DNA from: Sessilibacter corallicola | GTDB lineage: Bacteria; Pseudomonadota; Gammaproteobacteria; Pseudomonadales; Cellvibrionaceae | Assembly: GCF_021290925.1 (NCBI RefSeq) | Contig: NZ_JAJSLX010000004.1 | Location: 124,001-188,000, forward strand | Reading direction: 5' to 3' | DNA: 64,000 nt | Shown: positions 27,452 through 36,545 of the stretch, piece by piece | How positions within the stretch are numbered: the first letter of the stretch is position 1 | Layout of the letters: each line of letters begins with the position of its first letter | Position numbers and translations under genes: made by a program | Notes under the pieces: generated by a model | Database searches by the model: none | What the model saw: only the letters and a program-made list of their open reading frames with translations | Told to the model about the DNA's origin: nothing

Positions 27452-29029
27452 GTGAATTTAATTACTACTCCTTGGTTAAACGTTATTCGCGTTAATGGTG
27501 ATTTAGACGTCATTACGCCCGCGCAATTGGTTGAAACCGATAATCCCGCTTTTGATTTAAACAGTTGCCGCCCAGATTTTAAAGGTGGGTTGTATCAATT
27601 GTTAATTGGTTTATTCCAAACTTTTTTTGCGCCAGAGGATAATGACGATTGGTCGCAATGGTATGAATCACCGCCATCCATTGATGATGTTAATCAAGCA
27701 TTCGCAAATTACATTGATTATTTTGAATTGTTTTCGGAAAAAATCGCTTTTCTACAAGATTTTGATTTACCCGAAGCAGAAACAAAATCTGTGTCTGCTT
27801 TATTAATTGAAGCACCGGGTGCGAAAACCATTAAAGATAATCTGGATCATTTTATTAAGCGAAATCAGGTTAATGCCATTTGTCCAGAATGTTTGTCGGC
27901 GGCGTTATATACCTTGCAAACCAACGCACCCAGTGGTGGTGCAGGGCATCGTACTGGAATGCGCGGCGGAGGCCCGTTAACTACTTTGCTAATGCCCCAT
28001 GATCCAAAAGCCACGCTTTGGCAAAAAATTTGGTTAAATATTTTAACCGCCAATAACGGCCCCGATGACTACTCAGACGTGTTTCCGTGGTTAAAACCCA
28101 CCAAAACTTCCGAAAAAAAGGACGCAGGTACAGTTGTAAACGAGGTGCATCCGTTGCAGATGCATTGGGGCACACCGCGACGTATTCGTATTAATTTAGA
28201 TTCTATGCACGAAGGCGATTGTGATTTATGCGGCAAGCATTCCCAGCAATTGATCAGTGAATATCGCACCAAAAATTACGGCATTAATTACGATGGCGAA
28301 TGGATTCATCCACTGACACCACACCGTGAAGACCCCAAAGGCAAAAAACCAACTTTAAGCATAAAAGGTCAGCCCGGCGGTGTGGGGTATCGCGATTGGT
28401 TGACGTTAAATTTTACCTATAAAAACGGCGATACCTTACCTGCCAAGGTTGTGAATGCTTTTTATTCCGATGAACGCTTGGAGCTTTTAAAAGAAGAGTA
28501 TCCCGATATTGCCAAAAGTTTTGGTCTTTGGTGTTTTGGTTACGATATGGACAACATGAAGGCCCGTTGTTGGTATGAAAGCCAAATGCCGGTGGTGGGT
28601 ATCAATACCAGCTTGATCTATGCCGATAAATCGCCGTTTGTCGATTTAGTTGAGGTCTACGTTAAAAAGGCGCAAATTGTTTTAAAAGCCCTAAAAGATG
28701 CTTTAAAGCAAGCAAACTCTGATACAAAATTTGTGGATGATCAATTTTGGCTGGCAACCGAAGATGTGTTTTTTAATCAAATTATCGACATTTCTAAATA
28801 CGATCAGTTAGCGAATAATATTCCCGAAGCTGTATTTGAGCGTTGGATTTATACCTTAAGAAATACGGCTTTTTCTATTTTTGATCATAAATCCCTAGAT
28901 TATCCAGTGGATGAAAAAAATCTAAAAAATATTGCTGCCGGTAGAGCCAGTTTAACCAAAAAACTAGGCAATAAAAAAATTATGGATGATTTCAATAGCT
29001 ACATACTGAATGAAGAAGGTGACAGCTAA
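27452..29029 (+). CDS. cse1: Cascade large subunit Cse1 (CasA, Cas8e)
   Basis: 525 residues. The start is GTG at 27452 with GGAG at 27441-27444; a near ATG is in another frame and ends at once. The protein begins N-L-I-T-T-P-W-L-N-V, typical of Cse1. A zinc-type knuckle (C-P-E-C with C-D-L-C) and the conserved G-G-A-G-H-R-T-G-M-R-G-G-G-P-L-T-T region are present. Cse1 recognises the PAM and recruits Cas3. It is followed 1 nt later by cse2. Confidence 0.93.
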   Translation: MNLITTPWLNVIRVNGDLDVITPAQLVETDNPAFDLNSCRPDFKGGLYQLLIGLFQTFFAPEDNDDWSQWYESPPSIDDVNQAFANYIDYFELFSEKIAFLQDFDLPEAETKSVSALLIEAPGAKTIKDNLDHFIKRNQVNAICPECLSAALYTLQTNAPSGGAGHRTGMRGGGPLTTLLMPHDPKATLWQKIWLNILTANNGPDDYSDVFPWLKPTKTSEKKDAGTVVNEVHPLQMHWGTPRRIRINLDSMHEGDCDLCGKHSQQLISEYRTKNYGINYDGEWIHPLTPHREDPKGKKPTLSIKGQPGGVGYRDWLTLNFTYKNGDTLPAKVVNAFYSDERLELLKEEYPDIAKSFGLWCFGYDMDNMKARCWYESQMPVVGINTSLIYADKSPFVDLVEVYVKKAQIVLKALKDALKQANSDTKFVDDQFWLATEDVFFNQIIDISKYDQLANNIPEAVFERWIYTLRNTAFSIFDHKSLDYPVDEKNLKNIAAGRASLTKKLGNKKIMDDFNSYILNEEGDS

Positions 29030-29030
29030 T

Positions 29031-29570
29031 ATGAAAATTAATATTTATTATTTAACGAAGGATGAGTTGGGTTCTTTGATTGATTGGCATGCTAAGCTAG
29101 AAGATCGTCGTGGTGACAGAGCGCAATTGCGTAGAGCGTCTAATCCAATTGAGGTGGTGAGTAGTCCAGCATTTCATCGTTTTTTAAGTTTTATGAAAAC
29201 GGAAAACCCTTCTTATCATAGCGCTGATAAATTCCCGGAAAATAAATTAATGTTATTAGCTATCATTGTAGGTCTTGTGGCTAGATTAAAGTCAGAAAGT
29301 ACGGTTGTATTTGCAAAAGCATTAGGTGCGGGTGATCGAAAATATTCAGAGACTAGATTTCAGCAGCTGTTGCAAAGTCGTGACGAAGATGAATTTTTTC
29401 GTCGTATGTCTTTAGCTATTCACTTCTTAAAGGGTGAAGTTTCGGTGAAAGACATGTGTGAGTGTATTTGTAAGTGGTATAAAGAGTATAAGGTGCCTTC
29501 GAAAACTCATCTTTCAGATCAGTTTAAATTTCAAATGACAGTAAATTACTATCAATTATCTTCCGATTAG
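29031..29570 (+). CDS. cse2: Cascade small subunit Cse2 (CasB)
   Basis: 179 residues from the ATG at 29031, one base after the cse1 stop. Typical Cse2 features include the R-R-G-D-R-A-Q-L-R-R-A segment near residues 20-30 and an all-helical composition. Cse2 forms a dimer along the Cascade belly that holds the non-target strand. The position between cse1 and cas7e supports the call. Confidence 0.9.
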   Translation: MKINIYYLTKDELGSLIDWHAKLEDRRGDRAQLRRASNPIEVVSSPAFHRFLSFMKTENPSYHSADKFPENKLMLLAIIVGLVARLKSESTVVFAKALGAGDRKYSETRFQQLLQSRDEDEFFRRMSLAIHFLKGEVSVKDMCECICKWYKEYKVPSKTHLSDQFKFQMTVNYYQLSSD

Positions 29571-29661
29571 TTTAAGTAAACTTCTACCATAAGATAGACA
29601 CTATATTCCTGGAAGATTAATTGAAATAACTGTTAACCCATAAACAGAATTCGAGATTATT

Positions 29662-30720
29662 ATGAAAAATTTCCTTCAATTACATTTATTAACTCACTAC
29701 CCACCCGCCAACTTAAATCGAGATGATTTAGGTCGGCCTAAAACCGCCAAGATGGGTGGTGTTGAGCGTTTGCGTATTTCTTCACAGAGCCTAAAACGCC
29801 ATTGGCGCACGTCGGAAATTTTTGAAAGCGCTATGGCGGGTCACGTGGGCACACGTACTAAAAAGCTTGGTGTTAAAGCGTATGAAGATTTATGCGCAAA
29901 AGGTGTCGATGAGAAAAAAGCGATGAAATTCGCACAAGCCATTGCTGGTGAATTTGGTAAGTTAAAAAAAGAAGATAAAGAAAAACCGCTTGAAGGCTTA
30001 GAAATTGAGCAGCTTGTACATGTTAGCCCAGCAGAACAGCAAAAAATTGATGCCTTAGTGGCTGAAATCGCAGAGTCGGGCACAGCGCCAACCAAGGAGC
30101 AGCTGGCATTATTTCGTAAAGATGAAACCGCTGTTGATATCGCGTTATTTGGCAGAATGCTTGCCTCAAAACCAGAATATAATGTTGAAGCCGCCGCACA
30201 GGTTGCTCATGCGTTGACCGTGCACGGTGTAACCATTGAGAACGATTTTTTTACCGCTGTTGACGATTTCGATCAATACAAAGCCGATGCGGGTTCTTCG
30301 CATTTGGGTGAAACCGGTTTTGCTGCGGGTCTTTTTTACACCTATATTTGCATCAATAAAACTGAACTTTTAAATAATCTAAATGGCGATGCCGAACTTG
30401 CCAATAAAGCCTTGCAAGCATTAACCGAAGCCGCTATTAAAGTTGCTCCTAAAGGCAAACAAAACAGTTTTGGCTCTCACGGTTACGCCAATTACGTAAT
30501 GGCCGAAGTGGGTGATCAACAACCGCGTTCGTTATCGGCCGCATTTTTAAAACCCATTATGCAAGATGCGGATTATCTTGGTGCGTCTATTAAACAGCTT
30601 AATCGACAAAAAGAAAATTTCGATAAGGTTTACGGTGATTGTTCCGATGCTAAATACGCATTAAATGCGTTAAAAGGCGAAGGCTCAATAAAAGAATTAA
30701 TGGCGTTTATCTGCGAATAA
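29662..30720 (+). CDS. cas7e: Cascade backbone subunit Cas7e (CasC, Cse4)
   Basis: 352 residues with the Cas7e N-terminus (L-H-L-L-T-H-Y-P-P-A-N-L-N-R-D-D-L-G-R-P-K) and R-I-S-S-Q-S-L-K-R-H-W-R. Six copies of this RAMP-fold subunit form the crRNA-binding filament. There is a 91-nt gap after cse2. No defects were seen. Confidence 0.95.
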   Translation: MKNFLQLHLLTHYPPANLNRDDLGRPKTAKMGGVERLRISSQSLKRHWRTSEIFESAMAGHVGTRTKKLGVKAYEDLCAKGVDEKKAMKFAQAIAGEFGKLKKEDKEKPLEGLEIEQLVHVSPAEQQKIDALVAEIAESGTAPTKEQLALFRKDETAVDIALFGRMLASKPEYNVEAAAQVAHALTVHGVTIENDFFTAVDDFDQYKADAGSSHLGETGFAAGLFYTYICINKTELLNNLNGDAELANKALQALTEAAIKVAPKGKQNSFGSHGYANYVMAEVGDQQPRSLSAAFLKPIMQDADYLGASIKQLNRQKENFDKVYGDCSDAKYALNALKGEGSIKELMAFICE

Positions 30721-30729
30721 GAGGTGATT

Positions 30730-31557
30730 ATGAATTACCTAGTTTTTCGCTTATATGGTCCCATGACCAGTTGGGGTGAAATTGCCGTGGGTGAGTCTCG
30801 TCATACCGCGGTTGCTCCGAAAAAGTCCGCCATTACCGGGCTATTGGCCTCCGCCTTGGGTATTCGTCGCGACCAAGAAGCAGAGCAACAGCAATTAAGG
30901 CAAAGCTTTTTAATGGCGAGTAAAATTATTCGCCAGGGTGATTTATACAATGATTATCACACCACCCAAGCACCCGATTCAGCCGGAAAGTTTGTCTATA
31001 AAACACGCCGCGACGAACTGGTCACTGGCAAAGAACGCTTAGGCACCGTATTATCGACGAGAGAATATTTATCCGATGCGCATTGTATAATTGCCATTAC
31101 CACTAACGAAGATCAACCAGTGCAATGGTCGTTAACGGAGCTAAAAAGCGCGCTAGAAAAACCCAAATTTCACTTGTTTTTAGGCCGAAAATCTCATCCA
31201 TTGGCGGCGCCATTAAGTCCAGAGCTAATCAGTGCCGACAATTTTTACCACGCCTTAAATGCCTATTGCGTTAAACCGGTACTGAATATCGCCAATGACA
31301 AACAAATGGAAGATAATACAGAAAATAAAATTCCAGATTATATTACTGATAATCGCTGGCTAAAAAATGATGATATCCTGCAATATTATTGGGAAGGTAA
31401 CTTACAAGATTTTCGCGAACAAGACGAACAATTCTCACATCAACGCGTGCAAACGGTATTTCGTCGAGATGTGCCATTATCCCGAAAACGCTGGCAGTTT
31501 TCAGAGCGAACGGAATTTTATTGGGCGAGTGTGTTATCAAACAAGGAGGTTAATTGA
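30730..31557 (+). CDS. cas5e: Cascade Cas5e (CasD)
   Basis: About 275 residues from the ATG at 30730; a GTG two codons upstream is possible. The N-terminus (L-V-F-R-L-Y-G-P-M-T-S-W-G) and the R-x-T-x-x-x-P-x-K-S-A-I-T-G-L-L segment are characteristic. It caps the 5' handle of the crRNA. It follows cas7e with a 9-nt gap and overlaps cas6e by 1 nt. Confidence 0.92.
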   Translation: MNYLVFRLYGPMTSWGEIAVGESRHTAVAPKKSAITGLLASALGIRRDQEAEQQQLRQSFLMASKIIRQGDLYNDYHTTQAPDSAGKFVYKTRRDELVTGKERLGTVLSTREYLSDAHCIIAITTNEDQPVQWSLTELKSALEKPKFHLFLGRKSHPLAAPLSPELISADNFYHALNAYCVKPVLNIANDKQMEDNTENKIPDYITDNRWLKNDDILQYYWEGNLQDFREQDEQFSHQRVQTVFRRDVPLSRKRWQFSERTEFYWASVLSNKEVN

Positions 31558-32315
31558 TGTTTTTATCAAAATTCAGTTTAAAAACACCATTGCATCAAAA
31601 TCAGTTGCAATTCATTTTAACCCAGCAAGTTTATGGATTGCATCGTTTATTAAAACAAGCCTTTGACGACTCTTTTTATTTGTTTCGCGAAGAAGTTGTA
31701 CAAAGTGTGGGCAGCAGCGGGCAGCGCCTTTATTACGTGTTGTCTACCAAAGAACCCAAGCCAAATAACATTTTGTTTAATATTCAAAGTAAACGTTTCG
31801 AACCGCATTTAATGATTGATCAACACTTGGAATTTCGATTGCGGGCCAACCCTACGGTGTCAAGAAAAACACCTGGTAAGAAAAATTCCATACGTCATGA
31901 TGTTGTTATGGATACTCAGCGCCAGCATTTAATGCAACTGTTGAATATTTCAGAAGCTTCTACCATCAGCAAGGTCAAAAAATCAGAGCTTAAAAAACGA
32001 GTGTTAGCCGAAGTTAATGGTTATACCGTTAGAGATTTAGAAACCGAGTTAAAATCAGTTACCGAAACCGCATTAAAAAATTGGTTAGATAGCAAAGCTG
32101 AAAAACACGGTTTTCAGTGTTTATCCTGTCAAGCGGATGGTTACCAATGGCAATCGCTTCCCGAAAAAGGTCGCACAGCAGGTTTTAGCACCGTCGATTA
32201 CCAAGGTATTTTAAGCGTTACTGATCCGCAAGCGTTTTTAGCGCAACTGTATAAGGGCTTTGGCCCAAGCAAAGCCTTTGGTTGTGGGTTAATGATGATC
32301 CGACCTGCTTGGTAA
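31557..32315 (+). CDS. cas6e: crRNA endoribonuclease Cas6e (CasE)
   Basis: 252 residues from the ATG at 31557, with AAGGAGG at 31542-31548. The TTG at 31554 is an unneeded alternative. The N-terminus (M-F-L-S-K-F) and V-Y-G-L-H-R-L-L with H29 match the position of the catalytic histidine of Cas6e, by analogy with Thermus Cse3. A C-terminal G-F-G-P-S-K-A-F-G-C-G-L-M is the glycine-rich RNA-binding loop. It cuts the repeat stem-loop to make 61-nt crRNAs. Confidence 0.93.
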   Translation: MFLSKFSLKTPLHQNQLQFILTQQVYGLHRLLKQAFDDSFYLFREEVVQSVGSSGQRLYYVLSTKEPKPNNILFNIQSKRFEPHLMIDQHLEFRLRANPTVSRKTPGKKNSIRHDVVMDTQRQHLMQLLNISEASTISKVKKSELKKRVLAEVNGYTVRDLETELKSVTETALKNWLDSKAEKHGFQCLSCQADGYQWQSLPEKGRTAGFSTVDYQGILSVTDPQAFLAQLYKGFGPSKAFGCGLMMIRPAW

Positions 32316-32380
32316 ATTTTAAATATCTTCAAAATTGTATTTTAAAAAGTTCAGACATACTAAAAACAAGGAGGTTGTTA

Positions 32381-33295
32381 TTGGCGTTTATTCCTTTAAA
32401 ACCCATTCCCATTAAAGATCGCGTTTCGCTGATTTTTGTTGAATACGGTCAAATCGACGTTAAAGACGGTGCTTTTGTTGTAATCGACAAAACCGGAATT
32501 CGCACACACATTCCGGTGGGAACGGTTGCGTGTATTTTATTAGAACCAGGCACGCGCGTTTCTCATGCGGCGATTAAATTGGCTGCCACGGTGGGCACAC
32601 TGTTAGTTTGGGTGGGCGAAGCGGGTGTACGTTTGTACGCAAGCGGCCAACCCGGCGGCGCAAGAAGTGATAAATTACTTTACCAAGCTAAGCTCGCCCT
32701 AGATGACGATTTACGTTTAAAAGTGGTTCGCAAAATGTACGAATTGCGTTTTGGTGAAGAGCCGCCGTAAAAACGCAGTGTTGATCAGTTGCGCGGTATT
32801 GAAGGCGCGCGAGTACGAGAGACCTATAAAATTCTTGCCAAACAATACGGCGTTAAGTGGAGCGGGCGCAATTATGATCCCACTAATTGGAATGCCGGAG
32901 ATCACGTTAACCAATGTTTAAGCGCCGCCACCAGTTGTTTATACGGCATTACCGAAGCCGCCGTATTGGCCGCAGGTTACGCACCAGCAGTTGGCTTTAT
33001 TCACACGGGCAAACCCTTATTGTTTGTTTATGACATTGCCGATATCGTTAAATTTGAAACCGTTGTGCCGTTGGCTTTTCGTATCGCCGCCAAAACCGTT
33101 CACGCTCCTGACAAACACGTGCGCCGTGAATGCCGAGAATTATTTCGATCCAGCAAATTATTAAATCGAATTATTCCCATGATTGAAGAAGTACTTTCCG
33201 CCGGTGAAATCGACCCACCGTTACCACCGGAAGAATCCATTCCGCCTGCCATACCGGCACCCGAAAACATCGGCGATAAAGGCCACCGTACCTAA
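32381..33295 (+). pseudogene. cas1: cas1, interrupted by one in-frame TAA (split or inactivated)
   Basis: A TTG start at 32381, preceded by AAGGAGG, begins a 304-residue Cas1 that would be complete except for TAA at 32768-32770 (codon 130). The frame stays open on both sides, and the downstream part resumes without shift. The interruption falls after F-G-E-E-P-P and before K-R-S-V-D-Q. The 129-residue upstream part is the N-terminal sheet domain. The downstream part keeps E141, H208, D218 and D221 of the integrase centre, in the numbering used for E. coli Cas1. A single C-to-T change from CAA would explain it. It may be a real nonsense mutation, a natural split, or a sequencing error. Confidence 0.9.
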
Positions 33296-33619
<324 letters not shown>

Positions 33620-33637
33620 ACTAAAAATCAATCAAAG

Positions 33638-33696
33638 TAGTTGGTAGAAAAAACAGGGTGGTATTTTCCTTTTAAAAACAATCGGATACAGTAAGA
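33638..33696 (+). promoter_or_regulatory. CRISPR leader 1
   Basis: The 59 bp between cas2 and the first repeat. They recur at 36031-36089 with one substitution (G versus A near the repeat-proximal end), so the leader identity is well supported by duplication. It is AT-rich, as leaders are, and would promote array transcription and direct spacer insertion. Confidence 0.8.
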
Positions 33697-34335
33697 GTGT
33701 TCCCCACATGCGTGGGGCTAAACCGCAATGCTGAATCCGCACTGCATTTAAACTCTGGTGTTCCCCACATGCGTGGGGCTAAACCGATCGACGGCACATT
33801 CCTACTGGTCACCGCCGCGTGTTCCCCACATGCGTGGGGCTAAACCGCTTTTTCACGTATTTTTTTATCACTAGACATTGTGTTCCCCACATGCGTGGGG
33901 CTAAACCGGTGAAATTTGAGCAGGAATGCCAGAGACATCAGTGTTCCCCACATGCGTGGGGCTAAACCGGCTTGATCGTCTTCACGAAATAATTTATTTA
34001 AGTGTTCCCCACATGCGTGGGGCTAAACCGAAACTGAATTTGTTACACGATTTAATACTGTTGTGTTCCCCACACGCGTGGGGCTAAACCGTGCCCCCCA
34101 AGAGCGAGCATCAAGAACACAATGTGTTCCCCACACGCGTGGGGCTAAACCGGCAAATTTAGGGAATATGTAAGCGCCAGATTCGTGTTCCCCACACACG
34201 TGGGGCTAAACCGAATTTTTGCATGAAATGAGATCGGATGGCTAAGTGTTCCCCACACACGTGGGGCTAAACCGACACAGGACTACTCTGAGCTGTTTGA
34301 GAAAATGTGTTCCCCACATGCGTGGGGCTAAACCG
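33697..34335 (+). CRISPR. CRISPR array 1, type I-E, 11 repeats and 10 spacers
   Basis: Repeats of 29 bp (GTGTTCCCC-ACATGCGT-GGGGCTAAACCG) start at 33697 and recur every 61 bp to 34307, with 32-bp spacers. The stem CCCCAC/GTGGGG is unchanged. Repeats at 34063 and 34124 have ACGC in the loop, and those at 34185 and 34246 have ACAC. The last repeat (34307) returns to the consensus. I could not match any spacer to other parts of the window by eye. The leader lies on the left, next to cas2. Confidence 0.97.
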
Positions 34336-34434
34336 TGAGGTTGAGGGGCGGGGATTTCAAAACCCACACAATATTTTACTTATATATTGCATCAATCCCG
34401 CTTGCATATAGTGCAATAGACAGTGTGTTCGTGT

Positions 34435-35049
34435 TTACGAAAGTTTTGGCGTAGAGCTACCTTCAATTTGGTGTCCAGTTTCTTTGAAAATTAATCCAGT
34501 TAAATTGCTGTTTTCAAATGTATCTTTAAAAATCTGAGTGCAATAAACCGTTGTGATGTTTTTCATAGTTTTAAAGAGCATGACAGGAAAGTCGTGAATA
34601 CGCGGAGTAGCGCTTAGGGTATTTGCGTATTGGTCTTCCATAGTGTCAACCGCAATATCTTGTGATTCGAGGGTTATTGCTGGATTAAAGAAAAAACCTT
34701 TAACAGGTTTACCATTGTTATCGTAGAAGACTTCTACAAATTCACCAAAATTTGGATTTTCGAAGAATTCTTTTAAAGATACTTCTTCTTTAAGTGTTGT
34801 TAGAGCTTGTTCAGTAAAGAATAACTTACCCATCATGCCAGAGGCATCCGCATGATTTAGGTTTTTTCCGGTCACAGTTTCAAGGTGTATTTTAATTGCT
34901 TTCCAATTTCCATCATATTTATCTGGACCTGGATTGCATAGATAGACGATCTGCTTGAAGACGTCTGGATCAGACCCTTGTGCTTGCATAAGCTTGCTTG
35001 GAGACGGCAACATATAATTCAGGTTATCTTCTTCGACTTCATACAACAT
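34435..35049 (-). CDS. Imm11-like immunity protein
   Basis: 204 residues, cytoplasmic, acidic. The C-terminus (I-F-K-D-T-F-E-N-S-N-L-T-G-L-I-F-K-E) is the typical ending of Imm11/DUF1629 proteins, the family named for Myxococcus MXAN_0049. The central F-P-V-M-L-F-K region also fits. Imm11 proteins protect against nuclease toxins encoded beside them. It starts 4 nt after the AHH toxin gene and is transcribed with it, leftward, against the CRISPR array. Family assignment is from memory. Confidence 0.6.
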   Translation of the reverse strand: MLYEVEEDNLNYMLPSPSKLMQAQGSDPDVFKQIVYLCNPGPDKYDGNWKAIKIHLETVTGKNLNHADASGMMGKLFFTEQALTTLKEEVSLKEFFENPNFGEFVEVFYDNNGKPVKGFFFNPAITLESQDIAVDTMEDQYANTLSATPRIHDFPVMLFKTMKNITTVYCTQIFKDTFENSNLTGLIFKETGHQIEGSSTPKLS

Positions 35050-35053
35050 TGGA

Positions 35054-35860
35054 TCACACCCTTCTGATCATATTTAGTTGCGGGTTAGCTGCTAAAAATT
35101 TTGCAGTTTTTTCACCGTAATCGTCATACTCTAAGGCTTGTATGCCTTCTTCATCGAGATCTATAAGCGTTTGAGCACTTAAACCCTCATAGCTCCCAGC
35201 TTTTTCAGTAATATATCTTGGGTGGGTACCCGTTTCCATTCGAAACTGCATGAGCCGTAATTGAAATTTAACGGATTCCTTAGTTGGTGTATTTATTATG
35301 TTAATTTTTTGGTTCAACCAACCTTTGATATAAGAATTTTTTCCAAGATTTAGATGAGGTACACGGTTTTTATGGGATACATTCACCAAATTATTATCTA
35401 TAACTTTTTGGCTGGAAGGTAGGGCTACGCCGTTAATTTCATCATTTATCCGAATCTTATGCATTGCAAGTAAAACTCTTGTTTGAAAAGCAAGTATTTC
35501 ATTGAAAGGAACAATATGATGCGCATGGCAATATTTGGGTGTTGTTACACCTGCGTGCTTCATATAACGTTTTAAAGTTGACGCCTTACCGTTTTCGTTG
35601 AAAAGCTCGTCGTGCTGCATCTGAGCAGCTTTTGCTCTGTATTGTTTCAGACTTGCTGAGGCTATGCGATCCTCAAGCTGGGCAACAACTTTAAGATGGG
35701 AATATAGCAGGGAAACCTGTTTGGAATCTCGTGTATCTGCGTTATTTGCTGCTCTTAGAAATTGTCGACCGACATGCCCAAGTAATGTTCTTGGTTGAGG
35801 TTTTCTCATGTTTTTTCGCCCCTGTAATCTTTGTGCAGAAGATGGATTGAAATGAGTCAC
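35054..35860 (-). CDS. AHH-family nuclease toxin
   Basis: 268 residues; ATG at 35809 is an alternative start 17 codons in. The C-terminal half has C-H-A-H-H-I-V-P-F at 111-119, H134-K-I-R-I-N-D-E-I-N-G-V-A-L-P and H-K-N-R-V-P-H-L-N-L-G-K-N-S-Y, the order expected for the AHH branch of HNH/EndoVII nucleases (HH, NG-LP, H...H...Y). No signal peptide or secretion domain is visible, so delivery is unknown. It lies between the two CRISPR arrays and precedes its Imm11-like partner by 4 nt. Confidence 0.7.
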   Translation of the reverse strand: MTHFNPSSAQRLQGRKNMRKPQPRTLLGHVGRQFLRAANNADTRDSKQVSLLYSHLKVVAQLEDRIASASLKQYRAKAAQMQHDELFNENGKASTLKRYMKHAGVTTPKYCHAHHIVPFNEILAFQTRVLLAMHKIRINDEINGVALPSSQKVIDNNLVNVSHKNRVPHLNLGKNSYIKGWLNQKINIINTPTKESVKFQLRLMQFRMETGTHPRYITEKAGSYEGLSAQTLIDLDEEGIQALEYDDYGEKTAKFLAANPQLNMIRRV

Positions 35861-36030
35861 GTAGTAAATTTTGAAAGCGCACCAATATTAAATAGAACCG
35901 TGAAATTACAGATTAATTTCTCTCATCCAGTCGGAGTCTATTTATTCAAACCTGTCAATATATACAGAAATATAGTTGTAAGAACTTCTCGTTTGAGGGT
36001 GATTGTTTTTTAATCGGAAATACATGGATA

Positions 36031-36089
36031 TAGTTGGTAGAAAAAACAGGGTGGTATTTTCCTTTTAAAAACAATCAGATACAGTAAGA
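36031..36089 (+). promoter_or_regulatory. CRISPR leader 2
   Basis: The 59-bp near-identical copy of leader 1, ending directly at the first repeat of array 2. It differs in one base (ATCAGATA here, ATCGGATA in leader 1). Retention of the full leader suggests that array 2 can be transcribed on its own. Confidence 0.8.
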
Positions 36090-36545
36090 GTGTTCCCCAC
36101 ATGCGTGGGGCTAAACCGCTTTAAGTCATTTTCTATTAAATCTTCAGAAAGTGTTCCCCACATGCGTGGGGCTAAACCGTTTTAACGTCAGGGGAATGGG
36201 GGAGCACGTAGGTGTTCCCCACATGCGTGGGGCTAAACCGTAGGGGGTTGCTGTTTCACGATAATGGTGCGGGTGTTCCCCACATGCGTGGGGCTAAACC
36301 GATCTTCGTTTTAATGTTGAAATCTATGACGATGTGTTCCCCACATGCGTGGGGCTAAACCGGATTTGGCTGAACTAAAAAAATTAGTCTCTGTGTGTTC
36401 CCCACACGCGTGGGGCTAAACCGCCCCAGGTAAATGGGGCTATATCAGGTCTTCCGTGTTCCCCACACGCGTGGGGTTAAACCGCCTCAACGAGAAATCA
36501 TCTCCTATCGATTTGAGTGTTCCCCGCACACGCGGGGAATCCCAT
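36090..36545 (+). CRISPR. CRISPR array 2, type I-E, 8 repeats and 7 spacers
   Basis: Repeats begin at 36090 and recur every 61 bp to 36517, with 32-bp spacers. The first five match the array 1 consensus. The sixth and seventh carry the ACGC loop, and the seventh (36456) also has GGGGTTAAACCG. The terminal unit (36517-36545) reads GTGTTCCCCGCACACGCGG, then GGAATCCCAT: its stem is CCCCGC/GCGGGG and its 3' end is degenerate. It runs into the stop codon of the next gene. Confidence 0.97.

Noticed and set aside
32768-32790. Frameshift in cas1
   Set aside because: The upstream and downstream parts lie in the same frame with no base gained or lost; only a stop codon separates them.
35831-36013. Rightward 60-codon frame before leader 2
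   Set aside because: It overlaps the start of the AHH toxin gene on the other strand, has no ribosome-binding site and no recognisable product.
34336-36030. CRISPR-regulated RNA toxin-antitoxin of the CreTA type
   Set aside because: No repeat-like antitoxin RNA was visible between the arrays, and the genes there encode a protein toxin and a protein immunity factor.
33697-36545. Self-targeting spacers
   Set aside because: By eye no spacer matched another part of the window. This is not a full search and says nothing about the rest of the genome.
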